Translations under genes and position numbers: made by a program
From: Streptomyces sp. NBC_01750
GTDB taxonomy: Bacteria > Actinomycetota > Actinomycetes > Streptomycetales > Streptomycetaceae
Direction: 5' to 3'
Assembly (NCBI RefSeq): GCF_035918095.1
Contig: NZ_CP109137.1
Location: 1,986,001 to 2,050,000, forward strand
DNA length: 64,000 nt
Shown: positions 54,991-64,000 of the stretch, piece after piece
Position numbering within the stretch: the first letter of the stretch is position 1
Layout of the letters: every line of letters starts with the position of its first letter
The notes under the pieces: generated by a model
The model's input: only the letters and a program-made list of their open reading frames with translations
The model's database searches: none
Told to the model about the DNA's origin: nothing

Positions 54991-55024
54991 CCCGGATGCC
55001 GGCCGCGCGGCACTCTCGGCCCCG

Positions 55025-55240
55025 TCAGCCGGGCCAGCAGCGGATGACGGTGCCGCCCTCGACCTCAAAGTTGAGCCGGCCCATCAGGTACTCCATGGTG
55101 ATGATCGCGCCCGGCGGCAGCGCTCTGACGGTGGTCCAGCCGCGCTCGCGGGCCAGCTGCTCGGCGTCCTCGGCGGCGAGACCGACATACGCCTCGGGGG
55201 AGTCGTCGGGCTGTGCGGGAGGAGTCGGTGTGGGAACCAT
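55025..55240 (-). CDS. I78-family peptidase inhibitor-like protein
   Basis: A 71-residue protein: a Pro-rich start (MVPTPTPPAQPDDSPEAYVG) then an I78-like fold segment with ARERGWTTVRALPPGAIITM, EYLMGRLNFEVEGGTVIRCW. The pattern G-W-x-x-V-R ... D/M-Y-x-x-x-R-L-N is that of potato-inhibitor-like I78 proteins. No signal peptide is evident, so it may act inside the cell. The ATG at 55240 follows GGTGG; frames to 55315 are longer. With two secreted proteases in the window an inhibitor role is attractive but unproven. Confidence 0.75.
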   Translation of the reverse strand: MVPTPTPPAQPDDSPEAYVGLAAEDAEQLARERGWTTVRALPPGAIITMEYLMGRLNFEVEGGTVIRCWPG

Positions 55241-55656
55241 GCCACCCACCGTAGGCGGCGGCGGACGGTGACGGAAGCCTGGCCGCTTTCGCATCAGCAG
55301 TCCCAAGTACCTCATCGGTCACGCTTCTGTCACAGGATCACGACACGCGTTTAACTCGAACGCCGTCACTCGAACGAGCAGTTCAGAGCGGCTTGCGCAG
55401 TAATTCAGGAGCCCTTGGCTACCATGCTCAATTCCCGGCAGAAATACCCTCCGGCAAGTGACACAGGGCGAATTGACGGGGCGTAGCGAATTCATCGGTT
55501 CCTTACGGAATCAACCGACCCTTCGTCCCGTTTCCCGGCCGAACGTCGACTCCGCCGCGTACGCACCCTGTTGGGGACGACCCGCCGGCGAGCATCATGA
55601 CTGGAGCCCGATACCGAATGACCGAAGCGCGAGCCGCGGACAGCCAGGGGGCAGCG
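55241..55656. other. Intergenic region upstream of ctaD
   Basis: 416 bases with no supported gene. It is AT-richer between 55320 and 55520 and must hold the promoters of the divergent inhibitor and oxidase genes. Two possible ctaD starts (55618 and 55657) fall at its right end. Confidence 0.4.
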
Positions 55657-57366
55657 ATGGGTACGGAGACCGCCGAGGCCACAGCGGGGCCGGCCCGGGC
55701 ACGGAGGCCGGGCAGCGTACTGGTGGACTGGCTGACCACCACCGACCACAAGAAGATCGGGCATCTCTACCTGATCACGTCTTTCCTCTTCTTCCTTATC
55801 GCCGGAGTGATGGCCCTGCTGATGCGGGCCGAGCTGGCCCGCCCCGGGCTGCAGCTCATGAGCAACAACCAGTTCAACCAGCTGTTCACGATGCACGGCA
55901 CCATCATGCTGCTGCTCTTCGCCACTCCGGCCTTCGCCGGCTTCGCCAACGAGATCATGCCGCTGCAGATCGGCTCACCGGACGTGGCCTTCCCGCGGCT
56001 GAACATGCTCTCGTACTGGCTGTATCTCTTCGGCGCCCTGATTGTGCTCGGCTCCCTGCTGAGCCCGAGCGGACCGGCGAGTTTCGGCTGGTTCGCCTAC
56101 GCTCCGCTCAACTCGCTGGAGCGCTCGCCGGGTATCGGCGCCGACATGTGGATCATGGGGCTCGCGCTCGCGGGCTTCGGCACGATCCTCGGTTCGGTCA
56201 ACTTCATCACCACCATCGTGGGGATGCGCGCGCCCGGCATGACGATGTTCCGGCTGCCGATCTTCACCTGGAACGTGCTCTTCACGTCGATCCTGGTGCT
56301 GTTCGCCTTCCCCGTGCTCGCGGCGGCGCTGCTGGTGCTGGAGTCGGACCGACGGCTTGGGTCAATGGTGTTCCAGCCGCAGTTCGGCGGGGCGCTGCTG
56401 TGGCAGCACCTGTTCTGGTTCTTCGGCCATCCCGAGGTCTACATCATCGCGCTGCCCTTCTTCGGCATCGTCACCGAGATCCTCCCGGTCTTCTCACGGA
56501 AGCCGATCTTCGGCTATCTCACGCTCGTCGCCGCCACCATGGCCATCACCGGACTCTCGGTGGTGGTGTGGGCGCACCATATGTTCGCCACCGGAGCGGT
56601 GCTGCTGCCCTTCTTCTCCTTCATGTCCTTCCTGATCGCGATCCCCACCGGGGTGAAGTTCTTCAACTGGACGGGGACGATGCTCAGGGGCTCGCTGTCG
56701 TTCGAGACACCGATGCTGTGGGCCGTCGGCTTCCTGGTGTCGTTCCTGTTCGGCGGGCTGACCGGCGTCATCCTGGCCTCGCCCCCGATGGACTTCCATG
56801 TCACCGACTCGTACTTCGTCGTGGGGCACTTCCACTACGTCGTCTTCGGCACGGTGGTCTTCGCGACCTTCGCCGGCTTCTACTTCTGGTGGCCCAAGTT
56901 CACCGGCAAGATGCTCGACGAACGGCTCGGCAAGATCCAGTTCTGGACGCTCTTCGTCGGCTTCCACACCACCTTCCTGGTCCAGCACTGGCTGGGCGCG
57001 GAGGGCATGCCGCGGCGGTACTCGGACTATCTGGCGGACGACGGCTTCACGGCCCTCAACACCATCTCGACCATCGGCTCGTTCCTTCTCGGTATCTCGA
57101 CGCTGCCGTTTCTCTACAACATCTGGAAGACGGCCAAGTACGGGAAGAAGGTCGAGCTGGACGACCCGTGGGGGTTCGGGCGTTCGCTAGAGTGGGCGAC
57201 CTCCTGCCCACCGCCGCGCCACAACTTCGTGACCATCCCGCGCATCCGCTCGGAGTCACCCGCCTTCGATCTGCACCATCCCGAATTCGCGGCACTGGAG
57301 CAGCTGGTGGAAGAGCAGGAGGCCATCAGCCGAGGGCGCGGGACAGCCGGTCCCGCACCGTCCTGA
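55657..57366 (+). CDS. ctaD: Cytochrome c oxidase subunit I (stand-alone)
   Basis: A 569-residue aa3-type heme-copper oxidase subunit with 12 helices. Heme and copper ligands are seen: [10 protein letters not shown] (low-spin heme His), [10 protein letters not shown] (CuB His-Tyr pair), [10 protein letters not shown] (CuB His pair) and [11 protein letters not shown] (heme a and a3 His). The K-channel Tyr is in HPEVY. No ctaC, ctaE or ctaF lies here, so it is a second, isolated copy relative to the usual cta-qcr locus. Start at 55657 follows AGGGGGCAGC; ATG 55618 is a possible alternative. Its end overlaps the convergent WYL gene by 41 bases. Confidence 0.94.
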   Translation: MGTETAEATAGPARARRPGSVLVDWLTTTDHKKIGHLYLITSFLFFLIAGVMALLMRAELARPGLQLMSNNQFNQLFTMHGTIMLLLFATPAFAGFANEIMPLQIGSPDVAFPRLNMLSYWLYLFGALIVLGSLLSPSGPASFGWFAYAPLNSLERSPGIGADMWIMGLALAGFGTILGSVNFITTIVGMRAPGMTMFRLPIFTWNVLFTSILVLFAFPVLAAALLVLESDRRLGSMVFQPQFGGALLWQHLFWFFGHPEVYIIALPFFGIVTEILPVFSRKPIFGYLTLVAATMAITGLSVVVWAHHMFATGAVLLPFFSFMSFLIAIPTGVKFFNWTGTMLRGSLSFETPMLWAVGFLVSFLFGGLTGVILASPPMDFHVTDSYFVVGHFHYVVFGTVVFATFAGFYFWWPKFTGKMLDERLGKIQFWTLFVGFHTTFLVQHWLGAEGMPRRYSDYLADDGFTALNTISTIGSFLLGISTLPFLYNIWKTAKYGKKVELDDPWGFGRSLEWATSCPPPRHNFVTIPRIRSESPAFDLHHPEFAALEQLVEEQEAISRGRGTAGPAPS

Positions 57367-58285
57367 TGTGCTCGGTCAGCTCCGGTGGCTCGATCACCTG
57401 GAAGTCCACGCCCATGAGCATCACATGGATGACCAGCACATCCAGGCTCGCGGCTCCGGTGCGCAGCAGACAGCTGCTGTCGTCGACCGCCTCCAGCACC
57501 CCGTCGGACGGGCCGATGGTCCTGGCTGCCAGCTCGGCGGACGTATGGAGCCGGATGACCGCCTGGGCCGCATAGGCGCGGGTGGAGACGCCACGGGAGA
57601 CATACGCGGCGAGATGCTCGGCCGGCGGAGTGCGCGGGGTGAAGTGCGGTCCGTGCGGCGGCTTCGGCGTGATGCGGTCGGCCCGGAACGTACGCCAGTC
57701 GGCGCGCTCCAGGTCCCAGGCGACGAGATACCAGCGCCGCTCGGTGCAGACCAGGCGGTGCGGTTCGACACTGCGGCGGGTGGCGGAGCCGCCGTGGTCG
57801 CGGTATTCGAAACGCAGCCGCTCGCTGTCCCGGCAGGCGTTGGCCAGCTCGGTCAGCACGCTCGCGTCGACAGTGGAGTCCTGCGGGCCGCGCAGCATCG
57901 GCACGGTGAAGGCGTTGAGCGCGGCGACCCGGCGGCGCAGCCTGCTGGGCAGCACCTGCTCCAGCTTGGCCAGGGCGCGTACGGACGTTTCGCCGATGCC
58001 CTCGATGCCGTTTCCGGCGGCGGTACGCAGACCGACCGCGACGGCCACAGCCTCCTCGTCGTCGAGCAGCAGCGGCGGCAACTCGGCCCCGGCGCCCAGC
58101 TGATAGCCGCCGCCCGTGCCGGGGCTGGCGTTGACCGGGTAGCCGAGCTCGCGCAGCCGGTCGACATCGCGCCGTACCGTACGCGGCGTGACACCGAGCC
58201 GGTCGGCCAGATCGGAGCCGGACCATTCGCGGTGGGCCTGCAGCAGCGAGAGCAGGCGCAGCAGTCTTGCCGAGGTCTCCAACAT
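57326..58285 (-). CDS. WYL-domain transcriptional regulator (YafY type)
   Basis: A 319-residue regulator: N-terminal helix-turn-helix (about 5-58, [20 protein letters not shown]), then a WYL ligand-sensing domain (about 140-215, [20 protein letters not shown]) and the WCX C-terminal domain. The ATG at 58285 is 20 bases from a perfect inverted repeat (58306-58328), suggesting autoregulation. No obvious second target adjoins; the gene upstream is a separate minus-strand unit ending at 58347. Its C-terminus is encoded over the ctaD end. Confidence 0.9.
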   Translation of the reverse strand: MLETSARLLRLLSLLQAHREWSGSDLADRLGVTPRTVRRDVDRLRELGYPVNASPGTGGGYQLGAGAELPPLLLDDEEAVAVAVGLRTAAGNGIEGIGETSVRALAKLEQVLPSRLRRRVAALNAFTVPMLRGPQDSTVDASVLTELANACRDSERLRFEYRDHGGSATRRSVEPHRLVCTERRWYLVAWDLERADWRTFRADRITPKPPHGPHFTPRTPPAEHLAAYVSRGVSTRAYAAQAVIRLHTSAELAARTIGPSDGVLEAVDDSSCLLRTGAASLDVLVIHVMLMGVDFQVIEPPELTEHIRTVRDRLSRALG

Positions 58286-58305
58286 GACTGCGAGTCTGCC
58301 AGCCA

Positions 58306-58328
58306 TTGAGGACAGCGACTGTCCTCAA
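58306..58328. promoter_or_regulatory. Perfect inverted repeat TTGAGGACAG-CGA-CTGTCCTCAA
   Basis: Ten-base perfect arms with a three-base spacer, directly upstream of the WYL regulator start. Repeats of the form GAGGACAG-N3-CTGTCCTC are familiar upstream of YafY-type regulators in actinobacteria, so it is probably the autoregulatory operator. Confidence 0.75.
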
Positions 58329-58346
58329 ACAGGCGCGGAGCGCACG

Positions 58347-59147
58347 TCAGCCCGCTGCGGTGAGACGTACGCCGAGGTCGTTGTCGCCCGTGTAGCAGGC
58401 GGCGGCGTGACAGGTGTCCGTGGCCACCTTCGGGTACACGAAAATAGCCTTCTTGTCCCAGATGTCGTCGAGGATGCGGGAGATCCGTACCGCGGCGGCG
58501 TCCGCGGCCGGGCGCAGCCACAGTTCCCACAACTGCTCCTTGGCGACGGGCTCCTGGGCCATCGGCCCGCACGGCAGAATGAAGGCGAAGGCGCCGCCCT
58601 CGCCTGTCACCGGCACCTCGTGGACCCGGTCGCCGGAGCGGAGCCTGGCCTCGGCGACGGCTCCCTCGCCCAGCTCGCCCCCGTACAGCCGGCCCTCCAC
58701 CGTCACCGCGCCCCGCTCGGGCGCGAGGCCGATGTCGCCGGCCTCGGCGTGCGGCGCGCGCACCCAGCAGCGCACCGCGAGCTTGCCGGCCGCCGTCGGG
58801 TACGGGACACGCACGGCGATCCGGCCGGCCTCGGGGGCGCGGTCGAGGAGCGCCCGCAGATCCCGTATGCCCGACTCGACGGCGTCCCCGCCCGCGATGC
58901 TGACATCCCAGTGGCCCTCGGCCAGTTCGACCGTGCTGGGCAGTACGGCGCGCGAAGTGCCGCCCTCCGAAGGGGTCAGCCGCAGCCGCACCTCGTCCGT
59001 GGCGTCCTTGCCGCGCCGCTTCAGCACGAGGACCGCGTCCGGCGAGCCGGCACCGGCCAGGTCGAAGGTGATACCGCAGGCCGCGTCGGCGAAGCAGTCC
59101 GCCCGTGGCGTCCGCCGCTCGGTGGGCGAGGTGGTGGACGTGGTCAT
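58347..59147 (-). CDS. Conserved protein coupled to a glycosyltransferase (function unknown)
   Basis: A 266-residue protein beginning MTTSTTSPTERRTPRADCF with no signal peptide or membrane segment. It seems built of beta-rich repeats (TPSEGGTSRAVLPSTVELAE; GHWDVSIAGGDAVESGIRDL; GRIAVRVPYPTAAGKLAVRC), suggesting immunoglobulin-like or jelly-roll folds, and ends in ACYTGDNDLGVRLTAAG. Its ATG overlaps the glycosyltransferase stop (ATGA). Streptomyces glycosyltransferase loci often carry such companions annotated only as transferases; I do not recognise an activity. Confidence 0.75.
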   Translation of the reverse strand: MTTSTTSPTERRTPRADCFADAACGITFDLAGAGSPDAVLVLKRRGKDATDEVRLRLTPSEGGTSRAVLPSTVELAEGHWDVSIAGGDAVESGIRDLRALLDRAPEAGRIAVRVPYPTAAGKLAVRCWVRAPHAEAGDIGLAPERGAVTVEGRLYGGELGEGAVAEARLRSGDRVHEVPVTGEGGAFAFILPCGPMAQEPVAKEQLWELWLRPAADAAAVRISRILDDIWDKKAIFVYPKVATDTCHAAACYTGDNDLGVRLTAAG

Positions 59148-60430
59148 GAGGCCTTGTTCCTTTTCCGGATCGCGTCGGCGGCCAGATAGCGCAGGGAGTA
59201 GACCGCGTCGTACACCGCGCCCCGGCCACGGTGCACCGCATCCCGCAGCGCGCTGCGCGAGCGGCCGCTCCCGGCGCGTGCGACCAGGTCGGTGAGCAGG
59301 GCCTCGTGGCGCTCCGCGATCCGCACCGGGTCGAAGCGGGCGGATGCGGTGAGCGCGGCCAGGCCCGTGCGCCGGCGCAGTTCGTCGTCGTTGATCAGCC
59401 CGAGCAGTGCGTCGGCGATCGCGTCCACGTCGCCGACCGGCACCAGACGGCCGTCGACACCGTCCTCGATGATCTCGCCGGGCCCGTGCGGGCAGTCGGT
59501 GGAGACGACCGGGACGCCGCAGCGCATCGCCTCGACGATGGTCATGCCGAACGACTCCATGCTGGAGGTGACGGCGGCGATCGAGCCCTTGACCCACTCC
59601 GGCTCGAGGGGATGCGCGGGCCCCATCAAAAAGACATGGTTGTGCAGCCCGCGCTCCCCGATGAGGGCGTGCAGGGCGTTCTTCTCGTTGCCCGTCGCGT
59701 CTCCGCTGCCGTAGATCCGCAGCCGCCAGTCGGGGCGGGCCGCGACCACCTTGGAGAAAGCCTTGACCAGAAGGTCGTACCGCTTGACCTTGGTCAGCCG
59801 GCCGGCCGCGACGATCCACTTGCTGGAGGCGTCGGCCGGGGCGACGGTGGGCACGGGCACGCTGTTGGGGACGGAATCGATGCGCACACCGCGCAGCTTC
59901 AGCTGCGAGCGATAGGACCGGGCGTCCGCCTCGGTGACGGTGATGACCGCGTCGAGCAGGCGGTAGCGGTGGCCGATCTCGCGGCGCAGCCGGTAGCCGT
60001 GGCTGTCCAGCGTGAGGTGCTCCTGGGCGACACGGACCGGGCCGCGCCTGGTCTGCCGGGCGATATGCACATTGAGCCCGGGCCGGGTGCCGACGACGAC
60101 ATCGGCCCGCAGGGATCCCAGATGGGCGGCGATCCGGGCGTCGGTGAGGCGGCTGTACTGCTTGTGCCTGCCGTCACCGCGCGGGAAGACCCTGGCCGGG
60201 CGCTTGTACTCCGGGTCGTTGCCGTCGTAGTCCGGGCTGTTCCTGCGCAGATCCACCAGGTGCTTCATGGTGACGCCGGCCGGGGCGCCCATGGTCGGCT
60301 CCTCACGGTGGCGGAAGACGGAGACGATCTCGACGTCGTGCTGCTGAGCCAGGGCATGGGCGAGGTTGAACGTCGTCCGGATCGTCCCGCCGATGCCGTA
60401 CGCGTTGTGGAGCAGGAAAGAAATGTGCAT
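59144..60430 (-). CDS. Glycosyltransferase family 4
   Basis: A 428-residue GT-B enzyme. N-terminal domain: HISFLLHNAYGIGGTIRTTF with the GIGGTIR loop. C-terminal nucleotide-sugar domain: KWIVAAGRLTKVKRYDLLVK, RLRIYGSGDATGNEKNALHA, HNHVFLMGP, then the E-x7-E motif ESFGMTIVEAMRCGVPVVST. Likely acts on a cell-surface or secondary polymer; donor and acceptor unknown. Basic C-terminal tail (RKRNKAS). Start at the ATG at 60430; upstream lies a truncated binding-protein remnant on the same strand. Confidence 0.9.
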   Translation of the reverse strand: MHISFLLHNAYGIGGTIRTTFNLAHALAQQHDVEIVSVFRHREEPTMGAPAGVTMKHLVDLRRNSPDYDGNDPEYKRPARVFPRGDGRHKQYSRLTDARIAAHLGSLRADVVVGTRPGLNVHIARQTRRGPVRVAQEHLTLDSHGYRLRREIGHRYRLLDAVITVTEADARSYRSQLKLRGVRIDSVPNSVPVPTVAPADASSKWIVAAGRLTKVKRYDLLVKAFSKVVAARPDWRLRIYGSGDATGNEKNALHALIGERGLHNHVFLMGPAHPLEPEWVKGSIAAVTSSMESFGMTIVEAMRCGVPVVSTDCPHGPGEIIEDGVDGRLVPVGDVDAIADALLGLINDDELRRRTGLAALTASARFDPVRIAERHEALLTDLVARAGSGRSRSALRDAVHRGRGAVYDAVYSLRYLAADAIRKRNKAS

Positions 60431-60485
60431 ACGCTGCCGCGTCCCCCTGGTCTTGGTCTCTGCAGGACGGGACTTTACTTGGCTC

Positions 60486-61312
60486 CTAAGGCTGATAGGG
60501 GAGCTGGGGCACGGTGAAGCAGTTGTCGTTCATCTCTCCGCTCTGGGTGACCCACCCCCTGCCGTCCTGCCAGCGGGCGACCGACAGACAGGTACGGCGG
60601 GTCTTGGGATGCTCGGCCGGTTTCTCGTACGAGACGGGGAGCAGCAGCCCACGGGCGGTGTACGGCTCCGGGCGGTTCAGGAACTTCTCGACGCAGGCGC
60701 GCGTGAGATCGGCCGCGCAGGATCTGGCGGCGTCGGTGAACCACATGGCGGCCGCCCAGCCCTCCAGTTGCCACTGGGAGAGCTCCCGGCCCTTCATGGC
60801 GTCACGGAAGGCGCGTACGGCGGGGTGGCCGCGGTCCTCGTAGTTGCGGCTCGATCCGGTCACCCACAGGGCGTTGCGGCAGTTCGGGGATTTCTTGAAG
60901 TCCTTCGGTACCGAGGATGCCCAGTTCTGCACATTGGTGACCTTGGCCGTGACCCGTACGCCGACGGCGTCCATCGCCCGGCACAACTGGGCGTTGCCGT
61001 GGGTGTCCATCGCGTCGAACACCAGATCCGCGCCCTGCTGTTGGATGTCGGCGGCAACCGCACGGAAATTCGGCAGGGCGAAGTCGACCTGTTCGCTGAC
61101 GACCCGGTAACCCTCGGTCTTCAGGCCCTGCGTGACAAGGCGGGCGTAGGCGGCGGACGCGGCCTGGTTGTAGGAGACGACAGCGGCGGTGCGTGCGCCC
61201 TGGACGCGCTTGAAGTAGCGGTAGACCTCGGTCCCGCCGTAGAGGGTGCCGTGCCGGCCGGGACCGTCTCCGGTACGCGGAGCGAGGCTGCCGTAAATCC
61301 CGTACAGATGCG
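60486..61312 (-). pseudogene. 5-prime-truncated branched-chain amino acid-type binding protein
   Basis: Read on the minus strand, about 275 residues match the C-terminal two thirds of a periplasmic_binding_6 protein: LYGGTEVYRYFKRVQGARTA, VVSEQVDFALPNFRAVAADI, GADLVFDAMDTHGNAQLCRA, and the ending TQSGEMNDNCFTVPQLPYQP. The signal peptide, lipobox and N-terminal lobe are missing; at about 61310 the match stops. Codons further upstream (the frame to 61382) are merely the antisense of an ABC ATPase remnant. The two genes are joined head to head with their 5-prime ends and promoter lost. Confidence 0.8.
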
Positions 61313-62117
<805 letters not shown>

Positions 62118-62208
62118 CTAGGCAGTGCGGTTCCGCGCGAGCGGGTGCCGCGCCCGGGCGGCAGGCAGCCCCACCCGGTCGGACCCGGTGGGGCTGCCGA
62201 AGAACGCC

Positions 62209-63040
<832 letters not shown>

Positions 63041-63155
63041 AAGCCTCTGACACCAACCAATCCCTCGTCATGCCAGGCCAGTTGCCCGTTACTCGCAGTA
63101 TCGGCGATTTCCGGCCACCCACTTGATTCGCAGATTTCATGATTTGTCGACCTGT

Positions 63156-63185
63156 CGGTGAACTGATCTGTGACTCTGTTCACCG
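63156..63185. promoter_or_regulatory. Inverted repeat CGGTGAAC-N14-GTTCACCG
   Basis: Eight-base perfect arms separated by 14 bases in the promoter-distal part of the rpfA-like upstream region, also 196 bases from the divergent plus-strand gene. Arm spacing would suit a dimeric regulator. The 531-base region between the two genes (62851-63381) holds no supported ORF. Confidence 0.4.
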
Positions 63186-63381
63186 CGTCAACTTCCTTGC
63201 ACTCAGCAGCCGTTGACATGGAGTAACCAATTCCGGCCGCTGCATCACCCTTTGCTTCGGATGGTGCGATTCCGTTCCTTCTCGCGCGTGACTCCGGCCA
63301 CAGCTCACCCGTTGAGCTCTTCACGAGCCGGGAACCGCCCGGCGCACGTATACATGTCCGCTCAAGTCCGAGGAGCCACCC

Positions 63382-64000
63382 GTGCCGCGCATGCTCGACG
63401 TCAGCGAGGACGTACGCGCCGAGATCGGCGACGAAGAAGCCAACCGGCTGCTCGCCGGCAGGAACAGCCCGGGCAGCTACGACTGCACCTCCTGCCGCAC
63501 CCCGGGCGACTCCGAGCAGGAGCGCACCAGCACGGTGCTGTTCGTCGGCGACGAGACCGCCGTTCTCGCCTTCGCCCACGCCTCCTGCATCCCCTCACAG
63601 GTTGTCCAGGTCGCCGAGGACCAACTGCAGGGCGCGGTACGGTCCATCACCGGCGAGGAGCAGCAGATCTCCGGCGCCGGTCCCAAGCAAGCCGTTCTCG
63701 GCATCACCAGCGGTCTCGTACTGATCCAGGGCGAACTGCACCCGGCCCTGGTCGTCGAACCGACCGCGCCCATCTCCCGCCCCGGCACGACCGGCAACGG
63801 CGGCGACGACTTCCTCCCGCTCCTCATCGAACAGGGCTTCCTGCCGATCGCCGACGTGAATCACCGGCCCAATCAGCTGCCCGGCTGGTCCGTCCTGGTC
63901 GCCATGGGCCAGCTGCACGCCGTGCTCCAGCCCGGCACCGGCGGCGGCAGCCCCGTCGCCTGGTGGCAGGCCCATCAGCCGCTGCAGGTCACGGACGGCT
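63382..64000 (+). CDS. Conserved hypothetical protein (partial, runs off right edge)
   Basis: From GTG 63382 (site GAGGAG six bases upstream) an open frame of 206 codons runs to the window end: VPRMLDVSEDVRAEIGDEEA, then a CTSCRTPGDS cysteine pair, STVLFVGDETAVLAFAHASC, and ALVVEPTAPISRPGTTGNGG. The CxxC ... C pattern may bind zinc but is incomplete. No domain is recognised. ATG 63391 is an alternative start. Divergent from the rpf genes. Confidence 0.7.
   Translation, partial: MPRMLDVSEDVRAEIGDEEANRLLAGRNSPGSYDCTSCRTPGDSEQERTSTVLFVGDETAVLAFAHASCIPSQVVQVAEDQLQGAVRSITGEEQQISGAGPKQAVLGITSGLVLIQGELHPALVVEPTAPISRPGTTGNGGDDFLPLLIEQGFLPIADVNHRPNQLPGWSVLVAMGQLHAVLQPGTGGGSPVAWWQAHQPLQVTDG

Noticed and set aside
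63156..63185. Possible CRP-type binding site
   Set aside because: The arms have TGAAC/GTTCA with 14-base spacing, not the TGTGA-N6-TCACA form, so I record it only as an inverted repeat.

Overview
This 64 kb window is chromosomal DNA of a Streptomyces-type actinomycete. It has very high GC with strong third-position GC bias, frequent GTG starts, many ATGA overlaps between genes, and families typical of that genus (streptogrisin proteases, an Fxs system, Rpf/LysM wall hydrolases, a SepF-like protein, DUF5685). No rRNA, tRNA or CRISPR array was seen.

Region 1 (1-22.2 kb) is a hypoxia/dormancy-type metabolic and stress island, resembling mycobacterial DosR regulons and the Streptomyces OsdR region. 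It encodes GH65 phosphorylase, a beta-phosphoglucomutase-like HAD, phosphoketolase, PPK2, three tandem universal stress proteins, a DoxX-like membrane protein, a SulP transporter, pyruvate phosphate dikinase, a GNAT/acyl-CoA-synthetase fusion, two CBS-BON proteins, a flavodoxin-like protein and a NarL-type response regulator. A palindrome of the form GGGCCG-NN-CGGCCC recurs upstream of most transcription units here and is a candidate shared operator. Several genes in the island are wrecked: an internally deleted GAPDH, an adh remnant, a frameshifted Rv1733c-like protein, and scattered remains of a [NiFe]-hydrogenase locus (large-subunit C-terminus, hypF-hypC, hypD) around an apparently intact hydrogenase maturation protease.

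Region 2 (22.2-27.8 kb) holds an integrase remnant with a DUF6262-like partner, a secreted alpha-lytic-type protease, a stomatin-like protein and an alpha/beta hydrolase.

Region 3 (27.8-37.7 kb) is a complete FxSxx-COOH (fxs) system: fxsA precursor peptide ending FNSAL, fxsB radical SAM/SPASM maturase, fxsC TIR-like protein and fxsT, a ParA-like/TIR/NB-ARC/TPR protein. Beside it stands a convergent pair of a DUF4231 (SLATT-like) membrane protein and a SLOG-like nucleotide-sensor protein. This is the most system-like and immune-like part of the window.

Region 4 (37.8-48.5 kb) starts with a streptogrisin B-type protease gene. It then has a probable organosulfur or amino-acid uptake operon on the minus strand (permease, flavoprotein-permease chimera, ATPase, lipoprotein, two flavin-dependent monooxygenases, broken DUF1684), facing a GNAT-lipoprotein pair preceded by a small leader-peptide ORF of the actinobacterial cysteine-leader type.

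Region 5 (48.5-64 kb) carries DUF5685, a SepF-like protein, acyl-CoA dehydrogenase, an MFS exporter, PAP2 phosphatase, an I78-type inhibitor, a stand-alone cytochrome oxidase subunit I, a WYL regulator with a perfect operator-like repeat, a GT4 glycosyltransferase pair, two head-to-head truncated ABC-transporter remnants, two Rpf-type muralytic proteins and a partial conserved protein.

A recurring theme is gene decay: at least a dozen genes carry internal deletions, in-frame nonsense codons, single-base frameshifts or deletion-made chimeras. The deletions and chimeras are unlikely to be base-calling errors; the point lesions should be checked against reads.
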